NCBI GenBank assembly: GCA_002633005.1 | Contig: NMRA01000331.1 | Coordinates: 371,364-435,363 of the forward strand | DNA from: Phoronis australis | Taxonomy: Eukaryota > Phoronida > Phoronidae | Direction: 5' to 3' | Length of the DNA: 64,000 bases | In this document: one piece after another, positions 34,096 through 46,238 of the stretch | Numbering within the stretch: position 1 is the first letter of the stretch | How the letters are laid out: every line of letters starts with the position of its first letter | Notes under the pieces: model-generated | What the model saw: only the letters and a program-made list of their open reading frames with translations | The model's database searches: none | Told to the model about the DNA's origin: nothing | Program-made: the position numbers and the translations under genes

Positions 34096-35955
34096 ATGTC
34101 TGCCAAGAGCACAACTCATGTGATACGGAAGTTGAGAGGTCTTATGAAGAATGGCAACTTTGTCAACGAACATATCCACGCTTACATCATACCCTCAGGA
34201 GATAATCACCAGAGTGAATACATTGCTCCTTGTGATTGCCGTCAGGAGTATGTCACCAGATTCAGCGGTTCAGCGGGTACTGCCATCGTGACAGACTTGC
34301 ATGCCGCCTTGTGGACGGATGGGAGATACTTCCTCCAGGCTGAAAAGCAGTTGGATGAAAACTGGACGCTAATGAAAGAGGGTCTTAAAGAGACACTGTC
34401 GAAAGAAGACTGGCTTGGCAAGATGCTTCCACCAGGTGGCCGTGTTGGCGTGGACCCTCAACTCTTGTCATTTGAGTCATGGGAGACTTTGTCAGAATCG
34501 TTAAAATCTAACGGACACCTTTTAGTGCCAGTGTCCCAAAATCTTGTTGACGTCTTCTGGGATGACAGACCCAATCAGCCATACAGCCCATTAATGGTCC
34601 TACCTGAGAAATACACTGGTAAATCATGGCAAGAAAAAGTGAAACTAGTACAGGAAAAGATGAGCGAAAAAGACGCATCCTTGCTTTTTCTCAGTGCCTT
34701 AGATGAAATTGCTTGGCTTCTTAACTTACGGGGTTCGGATATCGACTACAATCCTGTCTTTATGTCATATGCTATTGTCACACTGGATTCCGTATGGTTT
34801 TTCATAGATGAGAATAAGTTAGACAGTGGAGTGGTATCCCACTTGGGATTAAAAAATGCCAACAATGATCAACTTGTGAAAGTTCACATTCATCCTTATG
34901 AGGCTACCAAAGAAAAATTCGATGAGCTTCAAGGGAGAACCAGTGGGAGAGTTTGGGTTAGCAGTAAGTCCAGTTATGCTTTTGTGAGTGCTACATCAAA
35001 GAAGCGACGAATAACTATTGCGACACCCGTTGGCATGATGAAGGCCGTCAAGAACTCTGTGGAAATTGAAGGGATGAAGCGTGCCCATGTCAAAGATGCT
35101 GTAACGCTGTGCCAATTCTTTGCATGGCTGGAAAAGGAGGTCCACAAGGGAACAGTCACTGAAATGTCTGCTGCTACGAAGCTGGAACAATTAAAGCAAG
35201 GCCAGGAGAACTATGTAAGTCTGAGCTTTCCCACCATATCCAGTGTAGGTGCCAATGCTGCTGTGATTCACTACTCTCCCACAAAAGAAACGGACACCAC
35301 TGTTACTTGTGATCGGGTTTATCTCTGTGACTCTGGTGCCCAGTATCTTGATGGAACAACAGATGTAACTCGCACTATGCACTTCGGAACGCCATCCTCA
35401 CATGAGCAGGAGTGCTTTACAAGAGTTCTTAAAGGTATGATTCGCCTCAACACCGTCACATTTCCAAATGGGGTCAGGGGTCATCTTCTTGACTCACTTG
35501 CTCGGACATCGCTATGGGAAGTTGGTTTAGACTACATGCACGGCACTGGCCATGGAGTAGGTGCATTCCTCAATGTCCACGAGGGACCTTGCGGTATAAG
35601 TCCAAAGAGAGTACACGCCAATGATGTGCCCCTCGAAGAAGGGATGATTCTTTCCAATGAACCTGGATACTACGAAGACGGTCATTTTGGAATCCGAATT
35701 GAGAATCTTATGTTATGTATCAAGGCAGAGACCAGGTTCAACTTTGCCAACAAAGGCTTTCTTACCTTTGAACCCATCACACTGGTTCCTATTCAGATGA
35801 AGATGTTGGTGCCCTCGATGTTGACGCAAGAAGAGATCGACTGGCTGAATACATACCATGAGAGATGTAGAGAAGAAGTGGGTGCCGAACTCCAAGCACA
35901 GGGTCACCAACAGGCACTTGAGTGGTTACTCAGGGAAACGGAGTCATTGGGATAA
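34096..35955 (+). CDS. XPNPEP1: Xaa-Pro aminopeptidase 1, single coding exon
   Basis: A cytosolic metallopeptidase that removes an N-terminal residue preceding proline, for example from bradykinin-like peptides. The frame gives 619 residues (human XPNPEP1 is 623). Two creatinase-like N-terminal domains cover roughly residues 10-320. The C-terminal 'pita-bread' catalytic domain covers about 325-545. Metal ligands by alignment are D412 (in [10 protein letters not shown]), D423 (TTDVTRT), H486 (HGTGHGVG), E522 ([10 protein letters not shown]) and E536 (RIEN). The family-specific C-terminal tail ([10 protein letters not shown] ... [11 protein letters not shown]) is intact. ATG 34096 was chosen because MSAKSTT aligns with the family start and lies just after a likely splice acceptor; an upstream in-frame ATG at 33904 would add 64 unlike residues. 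There is no intron, stop or frameshift, although the vertebrate gene has about twenty exons. No AATAAA was noticed in the next kilobase. Confidence 0.95.
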   Translation: MSAKSTTHVIRKLRGLMKNGNFVNEHIHAYIIPSGDNHQSEYIAPCDCRQEYVTRFSGSAGTAIVTDLHAALWTDGRYFLQAEKQLDENWTLMKEGLKETLSKEDWLGKMLPPGGRVGVDPQLLSFESWETLSESLKSNGHLLVPVSQNLVDVFWDDRPNQPYSPLMVLPEKYTGKSWQEKVKLVQEKMSEKDASLLFLSALDEIAWLLNLRGSDIDYNPVFMSYAIVTLDSVWFFIDENKLDSGVVSHLGLKNANNDQLVKVHIHPYEATKEKFDELQGRTSGRVWVSSKSSYAFVSATSKKRRITIATPVGMMKAVKNSVEIEGMKRAHVKDAVTLCQFFAWLEKEVHKGTVTEMSAATKLEQLKQGQENYVSLSFPTISSVGANAAVIHYSPTKETDTTVTCDRVYLCDSGAQYLDGTTDVTRTMHFGTPSSHEQECFTRVLKGMIRLNTVTFPNGVRGHLLDSLARTSLWEVGLDYMHGTGHGVGAFLNVHEGPCGISPKRVHANDVPLEEGMILSNEPGYYEDGHFGIRIENLMLCIKAETRFNFANKGFLTFEPITLVPIQMKMLVPSMLTQEEIDWLNTYHERCREEVGAELQAQGHQQALEWLLRETESLG

Positions 35956-37484
35956 AAACCAATAATTTCTTCCATTTATGAAGCACAGAGGATAGCTTTT
36001 TGCAACAGAAATGAATTGTAACCTTGCTTTTGGAGATGAACAGTGCAATTGTTATACAACTATTAATAAGTAGAACAATGTAGAAGGGGTGGCTGGCGAA
36101 TGTGTATTTTTTAAAAATCAGGATCGCATTCCCTAGAGCAAGTATGTTTCAGAAGTTCAAGATTACAAGACAAAGATATGCATAACAACGGAAGCATACT
36201 ATCACACTTGCGCTAGCTTAACTTGCGATTGTATTGCGTGTACGTAATGGGTCCCACTTTCCACTTCAAAGTTGTCTATTCCATGGCATATCCACTGTAC
36301 TAATAACGCACACGCTTAAGACTCCCGGCCAGGTGCGGAGGGTTCCTCTATTAGCATTTTCCCAACTAAGTGAACTATTTTCAACTGACTTCTTCCATTT
36401 AGAACAAGGGACAAAATTTTGTTTGAACAGGATTTCTCAATAGGGTGGTCTAAGCGGTGCGTAGCAGAGCATTGCAAACTAGTGGCAACTGAGGGGGTGG
36501 AATTGGTGACAACAGGTGAGGCGTGGAACTGGTGGCAACTTGTTGTAAGGGTCCCTTAGAGGTGGTCAAGGTTCAGTCACAGAATCTCCTGATGTTCCCT
36601 AGTACAGCCACAAACCACTGTGCTGGCTTTGGTTGCAGTTTTTGTAAGTTGCGGTTGTACAAGAAATTTGATGAAAGTGTAAAATGTGCGACCTTCATAT
36701 AGTTAAATACTATACACAAATTGTAAAATAATCATCCTCTGTCTTGTTCACCTTTCGTGCACAAGAAATAGCTACCAAAATTTGTCTATACAGAGACCAC
36801 CTTCAAAACTGAGCCTGGCTTCTGTTTCCACTTCCACCAGATTAAGCTTTAGGGGCTGTCTCGTTTCTAAATCAGCATTGAAGTACAAACTCGGTCTTTT
36901 CACGAATCACGACATTTTGGTTCCAGTGACCGCATAGCAAGAAATTTTCCGCGAAAACGCGGACTTCCGCTTTTTTCTTTTATCCCCTACTTGTATTTTC
37001 GTTATATTTCCGCGGAAAAAATCGGATTTGCCTTAAAATTATTGCCAAAAATTGGTTTCTCAACGCGGCGTTGCCGACGACTCGAAAACTGGAAACTGCT
37101 CTTTGTGTTTCGGAAGAGCGAAAACTGCACTTGCAGATCACAGACGCTCGAATATAACGATGACTCATAACCACGTAATAAGGAACATATTGTCTTAGTA
37201 GTGAGTGACGTCAGCGGCAAACGAGGAACAAATAAATTCAAGCGCCTGTGCCTGGGATAGCGTGGTTCATCAATGGCGTCTGCATTTGGTCTAAAGTCGC
37301 GGTGACAAATAGTGCGATTCTGCGGTCAAAAATGTTGGAGCGTGGAGTAGACAGATTATTTCGTGGAAAAAAGTGGATAAAAGAAACGATGAATGTCTTA
37401 ACAAACAACATAAGTCCAGGTTTGTGCTCTGTATTAACTTTGAGAGAGGAACAATTACAGAGTGCTTGGTCGAGTCGCCTTGGA
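35956..37484. other. no gene recognised
   Basis: Includes the 3' flank of the aminopeptidase gene. A short G-rich direct repeat ('gtggcaactga / gtggaattggtgacaac / gtggaactggtggcaact') lies near 36480-36545. An 87-codon open frame at 37248-37511 shows no motif. Confidence 0.4.
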
Positions 37485-38620
37485 CTAAGGTGGAATCGGA
37501 GGACCGACTGAAAACGATGAAATGCTAGAAATAACAACGCTTCCTGAAACGAAATTCAACTGTAACCGGTTGTTCATTGGATTGGAATCGTGGCATGTGA
37601 GTGATGTATGAAATTCTTCTGTTTGATCCCACATGCACGCCCGTTGCCGTTGGCTGCTAGTGCTAGGCCTGACCTTCTGAGTGCGATTTTCTACGTGCCG
37701 CCGAAACGGGATAGGGCATTGGAACTTCGTCGTGGTAACAGTGGTGGATGCTGCTGAGTGGCGTTTCTCTCGAGCAGCTTCGAGTCTCTTACAGCGGTCA
37801 TCCTCAAAACTGGCAGTTGCTTTTCGAATCGTGGCTCGCCACTTAGGTCTCTCTCCTGCAACAGCTTTCAGCTCCTTGGGTTTGATGTTGCACCACTTCA
37901 GGTTGGCTTTGACGGTGTCTTTGTAGCGAAGGCGAGGGCGTCCTTGCTTCCTTCTCCCAGTCTTCAGCTCGCCATACAAAAGCTGGTGAGGCACCCTCCA
38001 TCCTGATGATGTGCCCCACCCATCGCAGTTGGGCCTTGAGTAGCATCGCTTCAATGCTGATTGACTGGGCACGTTCTAGGACCTCAAGGTTGGTGATTCG
38101 GTCCTGCCATCGGATTCCTAGGATGGAGCGAAGATAACACATGTGGAAGCTCTCAAGCTTCTTGATGTGCCTGCGGTAGAGGGTCCATGACTCGCAGCTA
38201 TAGAGCAGAGAGGTCAGGACCACTGAACAATACACCTTCAGTTTAGTAGACAGGCGGATGTTGTGTTCGTTAAGCACCCGTGTTCTCAGTCTTCGGAGTG
38301 CTTGGCTCGCCTTGCTTATCCTGGAAGCAATCTCTTTGTCTAAGCTGCCATCTTTTAAGATGACGCTCCCCAGGTATTTGAAGTGCTCCACATTGAGGAG
38401 TTGCTTGTTGTCGATGGTAATGACTGGCTCCGGGGGATTGGTGTTGGGTGCAGGTTGAAGAAGCACTTCTGTCTTGCCGAGGCTTATGGTCAAGCCGAAT
38501 TCTTTGGAAGCATTCGAGAAGCTGTCCAGCATGAGTTGTAGGTCATTCTCTTTGTGGGAAAGGAGCGCACAATCATCCGCAAAAAGGGCATCCTGGATTA
38601 GTTTTTCCAGACACTTGATG
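37485..38620 (-). pseudogene. RTE-like LINE reverse transcriptase, 5'-truncated and frameshifted
   Basis: The minus strand starts inside the RT core at the catalytic box LFADDCALL (38572-38586). It continues FGLTISLGKTEVL, HFKYLGSVILKDGSLDKEI, YSCESWTLYRRHIKKLESFH and LRSILGIRWQDRITNLEVL, then LRWVGHIIRMEG. This order is typical of RTE-type elements. Near 37995 a one-base shift moves the reading to QLLYGELKTGRRKQGRPRLR and a Lys/Arg-rich C-terminus open to 37485. The endonuclease and the first half of RT are missing upstream of about 38620. Confidence 0.88.
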
Positions 38621-39110
38621 AATCACACAACAAACCTGTGCGTGATGGTTTTTAAAGTGGTAAAGCCGTTGCACTGGGGCAATCCCACTCTCTCGGCTGA
38701 GGAAACCTTGATCGAGTGGCACAGAAAACTGTTACGGCTGGAGGTTACCCTTGCTGCAGTGGATGACCATGACTTCTTTAGTGCCTCGTCGTGCTCTGAG
38801 CGCTCCACGGCGCTTGTTGAAACCGCCGTCTTGACCGTTGGACCACTGGGGGTCTCATCCGCTCAGTCTGCCGGAGCCAGTCTTCACATGCTAGGGTAGG
38901 CAGTCCCCAACTCACCGAGGGTTTGAGACCCGTCGGTTACCCTCAACCTGGTTTAGCCCGCCTGTCGAAGCGGTGTCCCGGGGTGTGGCCGCTGCGCATG
39001 CTACAGCTACTTGGAGCCACAGGTGAGAGCTGAGGACAGGTGGGGACCAAAGGTGGACGAAATACCGCCGAAGGAGTACGACAAGCCCCCCACCAGAGGT
39101 GTATATAATA
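38621..39110. repeat. GC-rich segment, possibly the 5' end of the same LINE family
   Basis: Sharply GC-rich compared with its surroundings and directly abutting the truncated RT. It includes ggtttagcccgcctgtcgaa and ccgttggaccactgggggtc. No coding or RNA gene was recognised. If it is the LINE 5' region, the element has an internal deletion rather than a simple 5' truncation. Confidence 0.3.
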
Positions 39111-41989
39111 AGTATTGCATAAAACTGTGTCTTTATTTTTTATTCTTAGCCGTAACAATTCTTTAAACGCATCACTTTTCTGCAAAATATACAAGTTTTT
39201 TTGAGACAATTTCAAACCTTTGTTACACATTTTCAAGCCTTTTTAATTTTGATACATTCAGCAATTTTAAACTCCGATTACAGGTTCATGGGTCTGTCAA
39301 GAATACTTCTAGTCTAAGGTTTAGGGAACCGTTTCTCAGACTTTTAATTTTTCTTCTAATAGAAGATATGAAGACTTGGGTCATTTAAAAATGATGATTA
39401 ATCTTTCTGTTGTTTAAGAGTAATTACAAATCGTAAGGCACCATCAAAAAATGCAATTTTCACAAAAATGGCAGTCATTTGAATTTATAACGACTTGCAG
39501 CATTTCAAAGCATGAGTTAAGACTATTCAGTCACTGTGAATTCAGAAAATGTTATATCTTTTCACGGGTTTACAATTGATACAAGTAGCAAAACAGTTTC
39601 AAGAAATCAACTTGAAGGGACTTCATGAAGGTTAAAAATTAGCTCACCATGCTCTTTTCCCCAAACATGTATTACCTGTTATTTCCACAAATTCAGTTGT
39701 ACCAAATATTACAACCCCAACCCCCCATGCCAATCCCCCGCTAAGGACCTGAATAAGTAAATTAACAAAATAACTTACATACCTTTCTTTAAAAATAGCT
39801 GTTCCTTTTCAAAGGCTTTGTTCGTTGCCTCCAATATTGAAAGTAGGCTTTGACAAAAGATCTGCACTGGATGGGAAGATCTTGTTAGTTAGCTGCAGTC
39901 AAATGCTAAAAACCAATTTTTGTCCATTTAGGGACGGTGCAGAAGCGATGCATATCTCCTCTGCACGGTACAAGCCCTCAAACCTAAAAACCAAAGGTTA
40001 CGTGAAAACAGACGTGATAGATTTCCATTTCAACGTGTAATAGATTTCCAGAAGACATATGATAAGGAGTAAACAAATAGTCTAATGCAATGGATATTTG
40101 TCATGTACCCCGCTTTGCCAGTAGGCTTGGATTGTAATGTTAACTCATTAACCTGTATCAAGTTGACAGCATAAACAATCAGCATTGATTGATGTAACTG
40201 TCTCTGATAAACTGTTAGAAATCATTCCAAACAATAATAATGCTTTAATGTACGAAAAGATCCCGACCGCTACGTCAAGTATCGTCACAACAAACAAAGT
40301 ATTACAACAAACAAAGATCAACCCGACTCGCGACTGCCGCGAAGTCGACATCGGCGAGTACCTCAGTTAACAAGCATTGGTAGAATAACCATGGAATAAT
40401 CGTTAAAATAATCACAAACCTTACCTTTGTGTAAGGTCGTGCTTACTTCCTCTCATAGAAGCACCCTTTTCACGCAATCTCAGATTCAGTTGGCACGGCT
40501 GCAAGACATTTCACCATGTATTTAAAGGGCTCGCGAAATTGAGGCTGTTAATCTATCACCACTAGTACACGTGCGCCCTCTAGTTATTGTAGATTTTCCG
40601 AATAGCCCAAAGTAAGCCTAATACCAGAGATGAGGATGCCGTGACGGCTCGCCGATTCCCCGCGTGCCGCTAGGTGGTAGCCAGCATGCAGGTAGCAGTC
40701 GCAGTAGCACGCGCTTTATCACTGGTTGATGTAACCTCGACAGTCATTAGTTAGCTTTACAACAAAGTGAGAAAATAGCGGACTATGGACGATTTTTAGT
40801 CTTGTCCGTGCAAGTGGCGTAGCAGCAACTATTTTGTTTCTGCATTAGCCCTAATGTTTAATAGCCGCGTGCTCAGAAGCACATGTACAATAAACACGCC
40901 GTCATCTGGTCAATTTTACTAGTGTGTTATTCATACTGTATAAATACAGGACAGTAGGCCTAACGTAAACAAAAGCCAGGAAGATGCAATCCGAAAGGCG
41001 CAACCACAATTTTCTGGGATTCACATTTCTTGAACATGAATTTTAAGCACCCAATTTGTCTGTACAACAGACCACATTTACACTTCCTCCATCAGTCATG
41101 TCAGTTTGTTTGGGTAAAGTGCTGCTTGTTGAGAAATTGACCAGCCAATCAGAAACGCCGGTGTAAAAAAAAATCCCGAGGAAAATTAAGTGATCATACC
41201 AGGCTTGCTGGCTACCACTCAGCGTCACGCAGGGAACCAGCGAGACCGTGACGGTTGCTCGCAAAAATGGGACTTATTTCGGATGTAATATGATCCAAAA
41301 CGTTCTCCTCGTTACTTCTTGCCAAACTTTCAAATCAGGCGTGCTTAAATGAGCGATTACACCTTCTCGGTCAGAAATATTTAGTCGGAGATTAACTTAA
41401 TGAAACTTTTTATCTAGTCATATTTTTCCGTGTTAACGTTATTGCATTTTAAACAATTTGGAGTGGGAATATTGATGAATTATCAACCACGATAGTCATC
41501 TAATCCAATGATGCCAAGGTCGCATCCTTTCACAGCGCGACTGAAAAGTTTAGGGCCGCTGCGCCTGAACCTCACCCACCGGAACCACGCACAGGCGGGT
41601 CGAAATCAAATGTAGTTAGCAGGCTACCCAGTCCCTGCCAGTCTTCACATAGTCAGTGAGCCCCATTCAATCTTCTTAAATTTAAAACCGTTGGTCGCCG
41701 CACCCCGTACCCGTGCCCCAGATATTGCCACTAATTGAGATTGAGTCGTTAATTAAATTCAAGTATCACGATTGGCAGTGATTGGAACCGATCTCAACAA
41801 TGAAATCAGTGTATTAAGAACTAGTCAACTTTTTGCACACCCTTTTACACGGTTACTAAATGGACACAAATACAATAAATTATTCACGTTTGTTACGACT
41901 CATTAGCAGACGATCAGAGTAATGAACTGTTTGGCTCAGTAGTTTGAGGTCTGGACTTCTGTTTGAGAGAGACCCGAGTAAAAAAAGTA
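39111..41989. other. no gene recognised
   Basis: AT-rich sequence with short open frames. The phrase taataccagagatgaggatg (near 40618) recurs as taataccagaaatgaggatg near 43329, just before the interrupted LTR, and marks another dispersed repeat. Confidence 0.4.
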
Positions 41990-41994
41990 ACTGT

Positions 41995-42118
41995 CGGAGT
42001 TCTGGTTCTGGAATTGTGGACATTCGAAATAGTGAATTTTCGAAGGTGGCAAACCTTCGGAGTAGTGAAGCTTCAGAGTAGTGAAACTTCGGAGTAGCGC
42101 ACCTTCGGAATTGTGGCA
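41995..42118. repeat. Short tandem repeat, about 16-bp unit
   Basis: Successive variants of cttcggagtagtgaag occur about six times (ttcgaaatagtgaattt, ccttcggagtagtgaagc, ttcagagtagtgaaac, ttcggagtagcgcacc, ttcggaattgtggca). Confidence 0.75.
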
Positions 42119-42129
42119 TCTAACCTTGG

Positions 42130-42375
42130 CAGTGTCAGATCTACATTTTCAGTAAGGGGTACTTTGTGGGAGGTAGGATTCGCCTGAATCCGAGGCGCGT
42201 AGCGCCGAGCGTAGGGAAGGTCGGGAAGGAGTTCCCCCTCCTGTGTAAGATTTTGTGTGGTTTTTGGTACCTAATTTTGTTTTCCTGGTGACATTTTTTT
42301 AATTTTAATTTTTGATCCTCTCCCGAGGGGAGCGTTTGAACCCCCCGAACACCCCTTCGCAGACCCGCCTCTGCT
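42130..42375. repeat. Possible GC-rich MITE-like segment
   Basis: A compositional island containing ggcgcgtagcgccgagcgta and, further on, ctcccgaggggagcg and ccccccgaacaccccttcgc. This resembles many invertebrate MITEs, but clear matching termini could not be fixed. Confidence 0.3.
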
Positions 42376-43359
42376 TGGAAATCTTTTCTATCTGGTTGCT
42401 CGCATGAAGTGTGTGAGGCTGTGCACCATTGACACTAATGACAAGAGAAGTCTATCTCCATTGACCAGAATTTTTATTGGGTCTAGACCTACTCCCCCCA
42501 AATGTGAACGTGCTCTTCGGTGTTTTGTCAGAGCAAGCAAACACGGTTATAGTTAAATTCAGGTTTTTGAGTAATGACGGAGGGCTGTCTATAACTTACC
42601 GTCGGCTTCTACTGAATTTGAAAAGACGAAAACCCACATACGTGTACACGAATGTCAATCCACCAATCCACTCTCGAATTGGACACTATATGACGAAAAA
42701 CATACCTGTATTTTACAAACATTTTCAATTCCAAATTTGGAAACACGTACCCTTTACCGTACTTTGCTAGCAAGCAATATGAGATAACAAACCTATTTTC
42801 TGCTATTTTGCTTCATTGTCGATTTTAAGACATTCACACCGCAATGTGACTTTGGGAGCTATTTCGTTGCTATATAGCTTAGCTAGGTATAGACATTTAC
42901 TTCTAGACTCCTTTGTTTCCCTTCGGTGTAACCACCACGTGTGTTCAATGCTGATGAGTAACATAAAGCCTCCTCTAATCGTATGCACGATCCTGTCATG
43001 TACGCAAATACCACTCGGGCGATGTGGGCCGGGTAACGCACGGCTCGATGATAACATGAAGCGCTTTGAATCAGAAGCAAATTCAAAATTATTACTAACT
43101 TAGTTAACAATTGTGGTTAGTAGTACCAGTAGCTGCATCAATTTTTTGTTGTCCATCTGTATCATATCTTTAACGGATAGGCTGGGGCTGGAACTCCCCC
43201 TGGCTACGGGCCTGCGTCGACACTGTAGAGTTTTCGGCTAGGCCTTTGACGCAGCTCAATTAGGGAGAAGGGAAATCTGTATACACAACGATAATTCAGC
43301 TATTTTCATTAGAGGAGACGGAATTTGTAATACCAGAAATGAGGATGTTGTGACGGTTG
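42376..43359. other. no gene recognised
   Basis: Open frames up to 97 codons without motifs, on both strands. Nothing assignable. Confidence 0.4.
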
Positions 43360-43474
43360 TGTTGAGTGATAGCTTAAGCATAGTTAGTTTATTTAGTTTC
43401 CAATAGTGGGGGCGCTGGCCTACGTGTTTTGTCTGTCTGTTACGTCCTCAATAAAGGTCAAGTTTAGAACTTAA

Positions 43475-46182
43475 AGTCCTACTCTCAAACTGCCCATGTT
43501 GTTCCAGTATCCGAAAATACTTACTACATAAAATCTTATTTTCGACACCCTTTCTTTATATTCTTTTCGCCTTTCTTGCCAAAAGCGATTTTTAATAGTA
43601 TTTGACCCTTCTCTGAGCGTATAATTACCGGTTGTCATCGGTTATTTCCGTACCCACATTTCCGGCTCATCAGTTCAGGAACTTGTCCTGAAAGCCGCCA
43701 TGTGCTATCGCTTGCTCGAAAAGTCTTCATTATTTTGTTTTATTAGTAATATCTCGTGATTCGTTTGCATATGTAGTGTGTAGTTTTTAGTTAGTGGTCG
43801 TTGAATTTTTTTGGAATGTTACGCGTACTTATGTTAAAATAGCATTGATGTTTAATTCCTTACGTAGGCCGGTCTAACCTAGGAACCAATTTTTGATTTT
43901 TTCTCGTTTTGAAAAAGTATTTTGCTACCATCGGAAAGTCAGTGCATTCTACTCAGTAAAAATAGTTAAAAGTATCAAAAGCGGGACAAGCAGTGTAAAG
44001 TTATTGCAAGTTTTGTGGCGAAATTTGGGTCACTTTGTTTGGATCGCGTCGGCCATATTGGAGGACAGCGGAATAAGTTACGATTTGTGTAAATTGTTTT
44101 CGCCAACAAATTACGGTGAAATTTAGTTAGACATATCTTTACTTACTATTCTGCACGACTCAACAGTGTTCATCAAATTTCAGCCTCGCAGTTGTTACTC
44201 ATTAAGTAATAAATGTGCTCACAATTCCCGTTGGACTTCGTCTCATTTCTGGCGGCACCGACAACATGGCGACTTTTGCTGAACTGAAAGGCATGTTCAA
44301 TCGGCTACTTTGTAATTTGTGGAGATTTAACGTTGATATATTTTGACAAACGTTGCTACAAAAAAAGGAACATTGTTCAATTTTCCTGTTTTTTGTGCAA
44401 AATATAACATATATTCGAATTATTTTACTGTGAATTTCCCATTCAGGTGATCTTACACTAAGCTAAAAAAATAGTTGAAATAATTTTGAAATGGTTTTTT
44501 GTTTGACTGTCAACTGCTGTTCAAGACTTGATTTGGTGTCACAAAATGATTCATATTTTTCTAAATTTTAAGTCTCAATTGCTTTCAAGTCATATTTTGT
44601 AGCTTATTGCTTCTTAATTCAGGTTATCAAGTCAACAATATGAATAATCTGAATTTGGGAAATAAGCTATGTTGGATTGTGAAGCTTCAAGCCTATAATT
44701 CTTGCTCCTTGCTACTTCATATTTTTTAATCATGCTTGTCAAATTCTGGTGTAAGGAAACACTATTTGGTCACCATGGTAATAGTTACAGGTAAGTGCAC
44801 TATCACAACATCGAAACTTATGCTGTTGCATGCGCGCACCCAGGGGGGCTCGAATGAGCCCCCATTTGGCAAAGTTGGCAAAAAGGACAGCCCCCGAGAG
44901 ACAAAAAGCCCAGAAATGGGAGAAAAGCCCACTAAAGAAGCGCAAACGCGCAATTGACAGTGGTGCTTTTTTTAGTCCGCCCACTCTTTTTTTTAGCAAA
45001 AGTCCCACATCGCCGGGAATTCGAGCCCCCCATATTGAAGGCTGGGTGCGCGCATGTGATGAATAGTGTTTGTAATGCTAGATGTTGTAAAGTATTGTAC
45101 ATTTTAAGTTACTTATTATGTTAAAAGTTTGCCTCATTTTGGGTTAAGGAATAAAAAGTTATAACATTTTGTATTGGACTTGTCATACTTATGTGCTCGA
45201 ACGAGACCCCTATATGGAGAAATGGAAAAGGTCTGCCCTAGTCAGAGAGGCACGAATTCCGAAAAAAGTAGAAAATAAGACAATATTCCACTGGAAGACA
45301 GGAAGTACCAAAATTTAGCGTCTGCAATTCATAGCTCTGAACATACCCAGTGAACCTTATAGTAAAAGATAGACATTCCCAAAAATTCCAGCCCCCCATT
45401 CTATTAGGCTTGGTGCGCTCATACAAAGTCTGGGCAAATCTCTATTGAAAGCCAACAACTTTGCATAGTTTGCCAGAAGTACCCAAGTTCTAAATAAACC
45501 TCGTTTGAGCGAGCGCTGTGGCCAGCGACCAGATAGGCCTAAGGGTAGCCTGGGCCCAAAGCTGTATTTTGACGATAGTCTTCACTGGTAGCTGGCACTG
45601 AGGCTAGCTAAGATCTGCCGCGGCAGTGTGACACAGGACTAACCAGCCCGTAATTACATGCAAGTGTCTGAAACTACCATTGAATATATGCTGCATTTAT
45701 GATTTGAACATTTTACTTCGACAAAACAGCTTTCAACCGCATGCATTTACCGCTCGCCAGTGTCTGGTCTCGATACCCACCGGGTCCGATAGGCTGCGGT
45801 CCCGAGCCTGGCAAAATAATTTCTGTCAAAATTTATTCGCTACATTTCTTCACCAGATTCGATAAAGTTGTCCGAATTTTGATTTCATTAAAATTAAAGC
45901 ACGCTGTCGATTATTTTATCCCCGTTTGCAAGCTGGTAACAAGCACTCGTCCATCCACACTGACGGCGTTTTTTTAGCCTGGGTTCCTGGATGAATTGTA
46001 CTTACGTGTTCGCGGCAAGGTCAAAATGGCGGTGGTTCTTCGGGTGCAAATCGTCAGTGGCGCGTTCATTTAAACTTTTTTCGAATACGGATCTTGTATT
46101 AGTTATGGGGTAAGTACGTCTTGGATCCTTATAACATCCTCTAACCATGTAATAAGGGTTAACAACGCGTGCGACCAGGTCT
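43475..46182 (+). mobile_element. TTAA-flanked non-autonomous element, copy 2 (2,708 bp)
   Basis: Flanked by TTAA at 43471-43474 and 46183-46186, with ends AGTCCT...ACCAGGTCT (one terminal mismatch). It is the same orientation as copy 1 and nearly collinear with it. The 234-bp size excess is explained by the 228-bp MITE at 44829-45056 and its duplication. No shared coding frame. Confidence 0.9.
44829..45056. mobile_element. MITE, 228 bp, inserted in TTAA element copy 2
   Basis: Inverted ends CATGCGCGCACCCAG (15 bp, exact). TGTTG before and TGATG after are a probable 5-bp duplication with one difference. Copy 1 of the host element has the uninterrupted sequence near 32228. Confidence 0.88.
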
Positions 46183-46238
46183 TTAAAAGCTCTACTATAA
46201 ATGCTGATTTTGCATACACAAAATCACTTATCGCAACA

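Larger units (their letters stand above)
43360..46238 (+). mobile_element. Gypsy LTR, second copy, split by TTAA element
   Basis: 43360-43474 plus 46183-46238 reconstitute the same LTR as 3024-3185, again starting TGTTGAG and ending CGCAACA. It is followed by a leader-like CGCTGGCAGCGTG. Everything between is the TTAA-flanked insertion. Confidence 0.9.

Noticed and set aside
38820-39000. GC-rich block as an rRNA or tRNA gene
   Set aside because: No cloverleaf or conserved rRNA core was found. It is more likely LINE-related.
42803-43110. Overlapping open frames of 75-95 codons
   Set aside because: Open on both strands with no motif; compatible with chance.
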